This document shows, piece after piece, positions 1 through 11,700 of a stretch of DNA of 64,000 bases. This DNA is from Anisodus tanguticus (taxonomy: Eukaryota; Streptophyta; Magnoliopsida; Solanales; Solanaceae), in assembly GCA_034509755.1 (NCBI GenBank), contig CM067555.1, forward strand, positions 5,588,142 to 5,652,141. Reading direction: 5' to 3'. Position 1 is the first letter of the stretch. Each line of letters begins with the position of its first letter. Both the position numbers and the translations under genes were made by a program. The notes under the pieces were generated by a model, which searched no databases, was not told the origin of the DNA, and saw only the letters and a list, made by a program, of their open reading frames with translations.

Positions 1-450
1 CTGCAGAAAGTAAATGAATGCAAGGTAAATGTTTTAATTACCTATAAATTTCTACAATTAATTATAGTTAAAATGTATTCTTACTTTAATTGTGACTTTG
101 TATTTATAAAATTATCTCATGATTTGATTGGTACAAATATTAACTACGTGAATAAAAGTTTGTTAATATAAGAGTTAGGTCCACCAATAAGCATTAAGCA
201 AATATATAATTGTAAGTTAGATGTCAAGTTTAATTTTGTTTAAAATATACACGGATAGAAGTTTATCGTGAATTAATTTCCCTTGAGCAAACTTAATTTT
301 GATGCACAAATGTTGGCGCCTACCCCTTGACCATGAAACTTCGACATATAAATCTTGGAATTTATGTACTCAATTTTGTAATTCAAATATTCAATATATT
401 TGAGATATATAAATTTTTAGTAAGGTATTGTTTATTTTCACAGTTTGTTT
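1..450. other. AT-rich intergenic sequence
   Basis: No gene, RNA or clear repeat is visible. Short open frames here lack codon bias and recognisable motifs. The right edge is the target duplication of the SINE that follows. Confidence 0.6.
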
Positions 451-468
451 TAGAAATTTGTAAGTACT

Positions 469-686
469 TTTTGTTGACGAAGGAACCCGTAGCCGCTACT
501 CTCTCGAGTGCGCACAGGGTAAACCCCGGACTGACGCAATAGCCTCGCAAACCACGTCGCCCGATTAACCACACTTGGCAAGCCATGTGTGACAGGCTCA
601 ATCAAAAAAGGTTTATGCAGGGAATCGAACTCGTGACCTTGCGGTCCCGCGCTCTACCGCTACACCAACTTGGCTACCCTTGCGGG
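469..686 (-). mobile_element. tRNA-derived SINE with perfect 18-bp TSD
   Basis: Read on the minus strand, the element begins with a tRNA-like head carrying an A-box-like motif (TGGTGTAGCGGT) and a B-box-like motif (GAGTTCGATTCCC) at about 612-680. These are the internal RNA polymerase III promoter of tRNA-derived SINEs. A non-tRNA body follows, and the element ends in a short A-rich tail, seen as TTTTTGTTG on the plus strand at about 468-476. The direct repeat TAGAAATTTGTAAGTACT lies at 451-468 and again at 687-704 and matches at 18 of 18 positions, which is the mark of LINE-driven retroposition. The perfect duplication points to recent insertion. It is not a functional tRNA: the acceptor-stem context is lost and a body and tail are attached. 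The subfamily (one of the Solanaceae SolS families) is not assigned. Confidence 0.85.
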
Positions 687-704
687 TAGAAATTTGTAAG
701 TACT

Positions 705-1739
705 AGTACTTATCTTGCCACTTGTTGTTTTAAGAAAAGTGAACTTCATTTGTGGCACATTAGTGATATTCAACTAACTGCTCACTTATTTAAGTAATCA
801 TTCACACGCAATTGAGCAAGCTATGTAATATGAAAAGGCAATATGTTATCATAAAGGAAATAGAACTATACATTTAAGCCATTTCGTGCACGTGCTTTCA
901 TTTTTAGGTAATTATAAAATTGGAATGCAATAATATAATGGGATAGTTAATTCAATATACTTTTTTCCATTTTTGATGAGCTTGGAGAATTTATCATGAA
1001 AAGTATCAATAGGGGATGAAGGAATCATCTTGAGTGTCCAAAAAAAGAAAGAAAAAAGGCAAAATAAATAGGTAAAATTTTCATCTATATTTAATACTTC
1101 AAAATTTCATTACCTTTAACATATATTTGATACACATAATTGATAAGTTCTAACTCTTCAAGCTATTTTAGTGAAAAATTATGTGAAAAAGATATCAATA
1201 GTAGAAGGCCGGAATTTTAAAGGATTAAACATTTAATAGATAACTTACGAAAATTAAATGAATCTATCAACACAAATACACTCATACTTATTTGATTATT
1301 TTAGTTAAAGTGGAGTTTTAAAAGTTCTGAAAGTTGTATAAATATTTTAGTATTGTTTTGTATTTTAAAATCCATTTAGAAAATATTAATTAAGTATTTC
1401 TTTTACTAATAAAACAAAGGAAATATATTGTAACGTGAAGAAGTGTCATATATAAATTAAAAAACTCTAAATTAAAATGTCAAGAGTATTATTTTACCAA
1501 AAAAAATGTTGGTATACGTGGCATAGCTTGTCTCTAATGTGGTGCATAAGAAAATGCACTAATGCATTAGGTACAACACGGTAGTGCATCGGTTGAATTT
1601 GCATTGATAACTGAAACTTCAATAAAACCGGGATATTGACAGTTAGGAGCGGTTCCATGCCGTTTACATTTAAATCTACGTGGCAATTCTTTTTGGGCCC
1701 ACAGAATCTCACTTCGCACACACTCGCAATCGACGCGCC
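705..1739. other. Intergenic region upstream of RXW8-like gene
   Basis: AT-rich sequence without a supported gene. Two ACGTGG cores (about 1516 and 1673), the type of site bound by bZIP/bHLH factors, lie just upstream of the presumed leader. Their use is not shown by the sequence. Confidence 0.4.
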
Positions 1740-2712
1740 TTTACTGTTCCCCTTGTTACCGAAAAATTAGAGCCCCATTCGATCCTTCTCTCGTCTCCCA
1801 AATTCTAACGCAAAAGCAAAAATAAAATAAAATAAAAAAACAAAAAAAAAACGAAATAGCGAATTTTCTAGGGTTTCTTTTGAGTCGAAGCAATCACTTT
1901 TTTGTTGCTTTAAGCATTCATCCCTTTCTCATTTAAAAAAATTACGTTAGGATTCATTATTTCATCATTCTGAAATAGGAAAACTTTTCAATTTCAGGTG
2001 ATTCTTCTCATTTCACTTTATTTTTTAAAAATTCTGTTCCTCTGATAAAATTTCCTGTTTTTCTTATTGTTTTTTAGATTTTTGTCTAGAATGTTCTTCG
2101 GTAACGTTTTGATTTACGTTTATTAGTTGCCATTGTTTTGAGTAGTAACGGATGCAATGTGTATGGTATTTTTGCTGTTTCGAGATATTTTATTGCGTCT
2201 AACTTGATCTCCTTGGAAACTGATGTTGAATTATGCAAAAATGCTGTTAAATAGTGTTGAAGTGTGTGACTATGACCTATGTCTGCTCTGATATAACATG
2301 TTGTTAGAGAGCACACAATGTGTTGCACACTTTTATAGTATTTAACTATATTCTTAACAGGTAGACGCTAACGCGTAATGTCGATCAGGGAACATTTAAA
2401 ATGAGCATGCCTGCAAGGCTAAAGCTTTCCTATGTGACTTCTTATTTTGCTTGTTCTTAGTATCAATGTTGTATTTCTTTTGCTTTTTTTTTTATTGTTC
2501 TTTTTTGTGTGCATTGTACAATTTGTCGGCAGTTTATCACCAGATAAATTGTTGTTTATAATGTGCAAAACATAAATCCTTCACTGTGCTTTTACATTGC
2601 AGTTTCTTAACCTTAATGCACCAAACTTGCTGCTGTATATAGATCTTTAAAGGAAGGCAGCAATGATAAAATGTTCTAATTATTGAGGTTTCTGAAATAT
2701 TTGGGGACGGAG
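1740..2712 (+). promoter_or_regulatory. Probable 5' leader (UTR) of the RXW8-like gene
   Basis: A pyrimidine-rich stretch at about 1740-1800 and a TAGGGTTTCTTTTG motif near 1870, both typical of plant 5' UTRs, lie upstream of the first coding exon. The roughly 800 bp of T-rich sequence before the ATG at 2713 could contain a leader intron. The transcription start and any leader splice sites cannot be fixed from sequence alone. Confidence 0.4.
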
Positions 2713-5700
2713 ATGAAGCTAGCTGCTTTGTTGACTTCTGCTGGTATCAATACTGCAGTGTGCGTAGTGCTGTTCTCCTTGTATTCGATTTTAAGGAAAC
2801 AACCAAGCTTTGTAAATGTTTACTTTGGCGCGAAGATTGCTCAGGTACGAGCAAGACAACAGGATGCCTTTCGTTTTGATCGATTTGTACCTTCTCCAAG
2901 TTGGATCCTAAAGGCATGGGAGACATCTGACGAAGAAATATGTGCTACTGGTGGCTTGGATGCAGTGGTATTCGTGCGGATGATTGTTTTCAGGTGAAAT
3001 TGGAATATTCAGCACTTAATTTGTTGTTAGTTTTTCTAGTGTTTAAGAAAAAGTCAATTTACTCCTGATATAATTTAAATGAATTAGTTTAAATTAGTTT
3101 CTATCAAATTTGTTTCCATTTCGAGTATTTTTCATCATTTGCAGGGGAAATTTCAGCAACCTTAGAATTTCTAGTAAAGGAGCTTGCCTATTTTTGCATG
3201 GTTGATTAGTATATACTGCATAAATCCATTGTTTTGTGTTGTCTAGTGCGAAGTTGCTTACCTATTGGTGGCTATTGCCAAATTAAGTAGTCATGGCTTA
3301 TTGGCTTACTGTCATTGCCCTGTCATTATTCCCTTACAAGGGTGGATGATTGAATTTCATTCGTTAAGCTTTCTGATGAATACTTAGCAGTATGGTTTTG
3401 TCTTGTAAGGATGTACAGCAGATGTCAGACGGGTGGGTAGTAAAATAAATTTGGTGAATATTGGGGTTTCGGGAGTGTATTAAAAGAAGATTAACAAACA
3501 AAGAGAATCTGTACTCTGGTAATTTATGATGGCTCAAACAACTGCAATGGTGGCCAAATATATATGTACTGTTTAAGTGAGTTCGGTGGTCTTTCCTAGT
3601 GAACAGTGATAGTGGACCTGTGTAGCTTCTGTTAAGTGAGTCATGCATAGTGTGCTATTGTGAGAATGTTGTGACCAAAAGAAGCTTAGTTATACTTTTT
3701 AAAAATATATCAAATACTACCTATAATATAATATTGTTACACTTTTTGTCTCATTGCCTGTGGAAGTCGTGATAAATGTTACTTAGAAAGTACGGTTAAA
3801 CATTTATATCTCTGCTTAGTACTTCGTTGTTCAACCTCATTCTCTTGATAATTCTTTTAACCTTCAGACTTTGTATCACTGCCAGCAGTGCAGTTATGAA
3901 ATTCAGTTTTAAGAACCTTCTTATTGCACTTTGTTATGTCTATGAACCATTACTCCATTGCAGTAAACTTACTCTCCTGTTGCTCATTGTGGACAGTTTC
4001 CGAATATTCGCCATTGCAGCTATTGTATGCAATTTCCTTGTGCTCCCACTTAATTATTTTGGAAAAGAGATGCAACGTCACCAAATTCCAGCTGAAACAT
4101 TGGAGGTATTCACCATTGTGAATGTTGAGGAAGGGTCAAGATGGTATGAAACGTGTACAAAATTAATGATTATGATTTAAATGCAGTTGATTAATCTATT
4201 CTCTTCTCAATGGACATACTTAGATACATATCACAAGAGGCTCTTTTACTCAGAGTTTGGAAATAGTTGAGAACTAAAAGCTTCTATTTGTTGTTTCTTG
4301 AAACTGTCTGCAAGTCTGCCCATGCCTTGTTCTGTCTTGTTTTCATTTCTGAGACTTGTTTAAGTAAATCCTGAATTACCATCTCAAAAAAAAAGTAAAT
4401 CCTGAAGTTAATCTTACTGAGAATAGAGAAAGTATTACTCCCTCTGTCCCTGTCCCAAAAAGAATGACTCACTTTCCGTTTTAGTCAATCCCAAAAAGAA
4501 TGACATATTTCTTTATTTGACAATAATTTAACTTTAAACTTTACCTTTTACGCAGAACGAGATAATCTATAACCACACAAATATCTTTGACTTATTTTAG
4601 ACCATAAGATTCAAAAGTCTTCCTTTATTTCTTAAAGTGCATGTCAAATGAAAGTACGTCACATAAATTGGGACGGAGGGAGTACTAAAGAAACTGTGTG
4701 TTGTAAGTTGACCAAGGAAGCATATGTAGAAGGTAGTTTCCTAATTATTTAATTGTCGTCTTATTGAAAAAGGTAGTTTTCTAATCTGTTGGTCCATTTT
4801 AATTCTATTCAGTTTTACCTACATATGCCTTTCTTCTTCTTCAGGCTTTGGGCTCACTGCTTTGCGCTGTACCTCATATCCTGCTGTTCTTGTTTTCTTC
4901 TTTACCTTGTAAGTAATCACAACTAATTTCCACTTGCTGCTTTTTCTCTGAAAATGTAATGTATTTCATACTTGGTCCTTAGTATGTGATAGTATGTATG
5001 TTATATCTGTTCTGTTGTCATAAAATGTCTTCACTTGCTTTTAGGAGTACAAAAGCATTTCAAGGATGAGGCTGGCTTACTTTACTTCATCTGTTTCCAA
5101 CCCAAGTTATTTCACAGTTCTTGTTCGTGCCATCCCATGGTCGCGAGAAGAATCGTACAGTGGAGCAGTGACAAGATTCTTCACAAATTTTTATGCATCA
5201 AGTTTTTTATCTCATCAAATCGTTTATCGATCTGGCTCTGTTCAGAAACTGGTGGTGGGTATTCACTCTGTTTTGGTAGTCTCATTATGGAAATATTTCC
5301 CTTGCATCTCAAAGCTTGATGTGGCTTTGAAGTTTCTCTTCTATAACACATCTATTATCCTCTTCTGGTTCCAATTAGATATTAATATGAGCTGAAAATT
5401 TTCACTTTGTATGATTGGAGATGTGTTCTATAAGTTTCTTCATATTTTGTAAGGCCATAATGGTGAGAAAATGACTTCGAGTTGTTTGTACCCGGTGCTA
5501 TGTATTATTTTGCTGTAGATGTTTGTCAAAATATTAGGATGAAGACTTTTAAGTAGTTTTTTTCTTGTAGCATCCATGAGATGTAAAAGCTCAAAAGGTA
5601 AATTGTTTTGAAACTGCATGATACAGTAAAATTTAACTACAAAACGGAGTTGGTTGGTTTTTGATGCTGGCAATTTATTTTCCACATTGGAAACTAGTAA

Positions 5701-8700
5701 TTCTCCTTAGAAATGTAAAGATAGTTTTCTTCATGGTATACATAAGGTGAATGAAACCTCAGGATTATTAACTAAATTTTCCTCTTGAATAATACGCTCT
5801 TTGCCATTATTGTCGGGATGAAGTTTTTTTTAATTGTAATGTCAAGTCCTATGAGTTTCCATGGCCCTAGTTAAAAAAGCACCACGATTCGAGTAGTAGC
5901 ACACCCTAAAGTCCCTTTATCTTCTGCTAAGTTTTCCTCATAAAGCATATTTATGTCAGCTAAACAAAAGTAACTATCTTGATCTTGGTTGATGACTTCT
6001 CCTTGTACTAGTGGTTTGGCATTATTCGCCCTTGTGCTCTTTATTTCTTTCTTCTAGTTGTTAATGTGCCACATGTTGCATGACTGCAGACTGATGCAGG
6101 GAAGATGTGCAAGATGCTAAAACTGACACCTAGGGAACTACATATTGGATCAAATTCCATGAGATGTGGCCTTTGTGGAACAACATCATCATTCAGCATG
6201 CTTCCCATGGATGCGGAAGGTGACGAAGGAAGAAGTGATTTTGGCGGTTCAGATTTGAGGAAAAAGGTATTTGAGTGATTCTCATTATTTTCATCTGTTC
6301 TTGCAACTAGGCAGATTTCATATGATTGTCATGACTTTCACTGATTGTTAGAATTAAGCCATAGCATCTTTAGAGAGAGTTTCCAAGTCTATAAACCATA
6401 TGTGGAACATTACCTTCTTGGAACTATGTCCGGGTTCATTTGAGGCTTGACATGTGCTGCACTATTAACTTCTCAGTTCTCATGCTGCTTGTTAAAGGTT
6501 GCTTATAATGCACAGTTCTAAGTTTGCTTAATCTTCAACGGAAGGAACAGCACTAAGTTGCGCTTGTTCCTGATTTAACTAAATAGATTACAGTGTCATA
6601 TACTACAGATCACTTTTGGTGTGCTCGACTCTTTTGTCTTGAAAATTTTGAATTAGTTTTCATTTTCATGAGGTTAGCCAGAATAAGAAGTGAAATGAAT
6701 ACACAGTTGTTTCTTGCAGGAGTCTGCAGCTGCTTTAGTTTTTTTCAGGAATCGCTATGCTGCTTTGGTTGCTTCTCAGGGCCTTCAATCTCGAAATCCC
6801 ATGTCATGGGTCACAAATCTTTCTCCAGAACCAGACGATATGTATTGGTCAAACATTTGTGTTCCATATAGACTCCTTTGGATCCGCAAAATAGCTATTC
6901 TTGTGTCCTCGATGGCTTTGGTGGCATTTTTTATTGTGCCCGTTTCATTAACACAAGGTCTTGTTCACCTTGACAAGCTTCAAAAGACATTTCCATTTCT
7001 TAAAGGAGTTTTAAAGAGGTAATCCCATCAATGCCTATTTTGGTAAAAGTATAACCCTAATTTTTAAGTTTTAAAGATTTTATGTTGGAAATCTATTTTT
7101 GCATGGAGTACAGTTATTGATCATTCTCTCTCTCTTTCACACACACACAGAGCATGGGGAAATAAAGTCATGTTTCTTGATTCAAGGTTGTCTTTTTTTC
7201 ACAATGATTTACCACCTTCCTCTGTCCTTGCACTGTTTTCATTCTTCTTCTAACTTCAATGCTTCTCTTTCATTCTATGTATTAACCTTAACTCGTCAGC
7301 CTAGAGATAGATAATATTCCTACATATTTAGGAAGTCTGAGCTATATAGATGGGCAATATGGCTATCTTTTATCCCTTTTTTCTTGCAGGAAAGCAATGA
7401 GTCAGCTGGCTACAGGATATCTACCAAGTGTCGTGTTAATAATATTTATGTACATGGTTCCTCCAATAATGTTGCTATTTTCTACATTGGAAGGCTCTAT
7501 CTCTCGTAGTGGCAGGAAGAGGAGTGCAAGCATAAAAGTTTTGTGCTTCTTCATCTGGAATGTTTTCTTTGGTAACATCCTCTCAGGGTCTGTGATTGAG
7601 AGGTTCAGTAAGATTTTTAAGGATGTAAATTTCCTACTTGCAACAGCAGTACCATCAACGGTAACCTGCCTCCTCTATGTGTATATGTGTGTTTACCTGC
7701 TTTCCCTTTGTCCTAACTATTTTTTACATCCGCAAATATTAAACTGATTTTTTTTTTTTTTACGAATTCATCATGTTTTTGTTAATGCTTCCTTAGAGAA
7801 AACAACAAAGCTAATACTAGGTTTATTTTAGCCTTTTTATTGGGTTGATGGATGCTACAGAGCTAATCTTCTTTAGTGTAGCTATTATTCATTCATGTGG
7901 TAGGAGAAACTCACTTATCAGTTGCACCACATTTTATTCAAGATTAATAGGGTGAGAGGGAAAAAGACGGAAACGTACTAGTCCTTCGTAGAAAGTACAG
8001 GTCCTCTTTCCTACATCATTAGATATGATAAAGGGCAGAAACTTGCAGTAGTCCAACTTGTGACGAGAATGTAAGAGGAATTAAAACAAAAACTGCAGCG
8101 GGAGTAATGTGTCATCACTGCCTCTAAGCTGTCCAATTAGGAAATGAGAGACTTTGGAAAACTACACCTACGTTCTCTTTATCCCTTCTGTTTAAATTTC
8201 CTTATTGAGTACTTTCTCTACACAATGAACTGCCCTGTTTTGATCCCTTAACCTTCACCTTGCGACTTGAAGAATTCACCGAAGTGTGTGATGATTAATG
8301 TAAAACAAAATTCGCAGGGCACCTTTTTTATGACTTATGTTTTGGCATCAGGCTGGGCAAGTCTATCATGCGAACTCATGCAACCATTTGGTTTACTCTG
8401 CAACTTATTCTATAGATTTGTACTCAGAAACAAGGATGTCACTACATACGGCACATTGACTTTTCCATACCACACAGAAGTTCCAAGGATCCTTCTATTT
8501 GGGCTTTTTGGCTTTGTGTATTCCACACTGTCTCCTTTGATACTGCCATTCTTGCTGGTTTATTTTTCCCTTGCTTACCTCGTATACCGTAATCAGGTAA
8601 ACATCCCCTTATGAATTATTCCATCTATTCTTAATTTTCTTTTATGTGTCCAATTTTGTTTTATTTTGTATGAAACGTATAGGTTAAGGATCGTAAAAAA

Positions 8701-11700
8701 CATCCAGTAATTGCTTGAGCCAACAATAAGAAAAATGGAAAATCAAGCCGTTTCTGGGTTTATAAGGGCAGATTATTCAAGATACCTGTTCTTGCCTTAA
8801 TATTTTGGAAGTCAATGAGCTTCTTGCTTCTCGCCTCTAAATTGCTTGCATTTCTCATTTTTCATTTGTGTGAAATTGATGAAAAATGATACCTCTGTAG
8901 ATGTTAGTTGCGTTTGAGTTGTGCTTTTGTAGCTATATGGAATAAATTTGTCTAATGTTTTTACGGAAAAGGGTCAAACATGCCCTTTAACATATTAGAA
9001 ATGATTTAAAAATATGCTAATTAAATTTGTCATTCCTTCCGCCTATTTGAATAAAAAATGTTCTTAACATATTAGAAATGACTCAAAAATGCCCCTTTTC
9101 ACTTATTAAATCAAATTTATCCCTAATATTATTTTTATATTTAAATTATCCCTTTTATTAATGATACAATTATATTACATTTAATTAAATTTTAATTAAA
9201 CATGCTGCCTTTTTTAATTGTATTTGTAGCACAATTAGTTTGTTTCGAAAATATATATCCTCACTTCCATCACATAACTTTTTATTAATTTTATTCTATC
9301 TTAATTGTTTAAATTTTGTTAAAGTAGCTTGATAAATGTTACAGGATATCCCGATTGGTTTAAAGTGTGGAAAATATTTTTTTGTTGTTCCGGTATATAG
9401 AAATTGTTTAAGGTTACAGTTCGATTAATTCGAATATGGACTATCAAAAAATAAGTGGGCCGTGGGATTTGCCAAACAAATTTTGAAGTAATAGAGAATT
9501 TGATACATATCACCACATGTAACTCAGTTCACCCAAATACTCATTTTGTTTTGTTAATCTACATGTACTAACTAGAAAAGGGTGAAATTGAGTACCCTTG
9601 ATCTTGACTGCCAACACAAAAAAAAGAAGTCATTTTCTTTCGTTTTATTCTAGCCTGCTGTACTTTCTAATATAAGATTTTATTTATGCATAGAAATGTA
9701 TGAGTGATATCGCCAAACTCTTGGTGCAATTTCAATAATTCTCTTAAAAAAACTAAGTAAAATAATATCCATTAGATGCATACGTTGTTTAACGTATAAA
9801 TAATATAATGAGACTAATATAAAACAATTGAATGCCACATGTTTAATTAAAATTTTAAAAAATTGAATGCCACATGTTTAATTAAAATTTAATTAAATGT
9901 CATATAATTGTGTCGTTAACAAAAAGGATAATTTAAATATAAAAATAATATTAGAGATAAATTTTATCTAATAAGTGGAAAAAGGGCCTTTTTGAGCCAT
10001 TTTATAATACGTGAAGGACATTTTTTATCCAAATAGGTGGAAGAAAGGGCAAATTTGATCCAACGGGTGGAAGGATGACATTTTTGAACCATTTCCAATA
10101 CGTTAAGGGCATTTTTGACCCTTTTCTGAAGTTTCTATGGTTGCATCACAGTTATGTGCAGTAGGATCGAAACTCAAAATAAAATAAAATCATGAGACCT
10201 TATCAATATGATTACCAAGTAATATCCACGGAGTCAAATTTGGTACTAAAGTAGTACTACCTCTGAGCATTTAGTATTTCAAAGATTGTTATGCAACCTA
10301 TCTTATAAGTTATATCTACCTGAAATAAACAGGCTTTAAAATGTCACGAACAGATTACGTAGCAGCAAGAAAAGGATTTTAGTTCTAAAAGCAACAAGAT
10401 GATGCTACTGTAAGGAAGTTCACATTTGTGGTTTTTAAGGTGACAAAAAGATCCTACTTACCAAGGTTAATGTGATAGTCATTGTTAGACAACACAACAC
10501 GTGAAAAACACGTGAAAAGACTTGAACACTATAACTTGACCACAATATACACCAAATTCTTACTCTTTTATTTTTACCAACACTTCACACTCACACTTTA
10601 GCTTACACACATTTTAGACTCACTTGGACACTTTTTGGATGCACACTTAGGACTTGCTCTCACTTCTTGAGAACTTCTTACTCACTTAATTACACCTCTA
10701 TTTATAGGTGGTGATGGAAGAATCTAGTTAGGATACTTAATTACTACTCTATTATAGAATATTCCTCACTACCTTTTTCTAGAATCACTCTTCTATTTAT
10801 TTCTAGAGTTAATCTTTCTAGACTCCACTCTAGAACTTTCATCTTAAAGTTCTTCTTTCAACTCTCTAGAACTACTTGAACATTCTAGATTGATTATCCA
10901 TTGTCTTGGATATTAAGTTGATGATGACTTTTAACGCTCCCGCTCAACACCAACTTAATTTGTCTATGCAATTCAACTCTTCTTCAGCTACATCAGCATT
11001 GGCGTACTTGGAATTTGGCTTTCGAACTCTTGTCGTTCTCCGAGGCTGCGGGCTTACTCCTTCTGGTTGACGGTCTTCTACTCTTTGATGCATGCCTGTT
11101 TGCCATGGATTCTGTGTTGCCTTGTCCTCGGTATTTTCTTCCTTACTTTGATCTTTATGTTCCTTTTCTAGACTTGGATGTACTTCAACAATTTGCTCCC
11201 CTATCTTCTTTTGCAAATTGTCTTCTATTTCCTTGGAATATGGTAACTCTTTCTTTTGAGGTGACCACCATGATGCTGCCTCATCGAATACCACATTTCT
11301 TGATGTATAACACTTTTCAGTTGTTGGGTCGCAGCATTTCCACCCTTTCCTTTGGCTGTCGTATCCCACAAAGATACAACGTATCGCTTTTTTATCAAAT
11401 TTGCTACGTAGATGACTTGGCACAAACACGTAGCACACAACCAAATACTCGAAAGTGACTTACTGCAGGTTTACTACCCCACAATTTTTCAAAGAGTGAA
11501 ACGAACCCTAACTTCGCTTGAGAAAGTCTATTGATGACATGAGCTGCTGTTTTCATACCTTTTGCCCAAAATCTTCCTGGAACATTATTTGAATGTAGCA
11601 TGCTTCGACATATCTCTGCAAGGTGCCGATTCTTCCTCTCATCTACTCCATTCTGGTGTGGCGTATTTGCACATGTGAATTGATGGCGTATGCGGCATTC

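Noticed and set aside
612..680. tRNA gene on the minus strand
   Set aside because: A and B boxes are present, but the sequence is the head of a SINE with a body, tail and 18-bp target duplication; the acceptor stem is not maintained.
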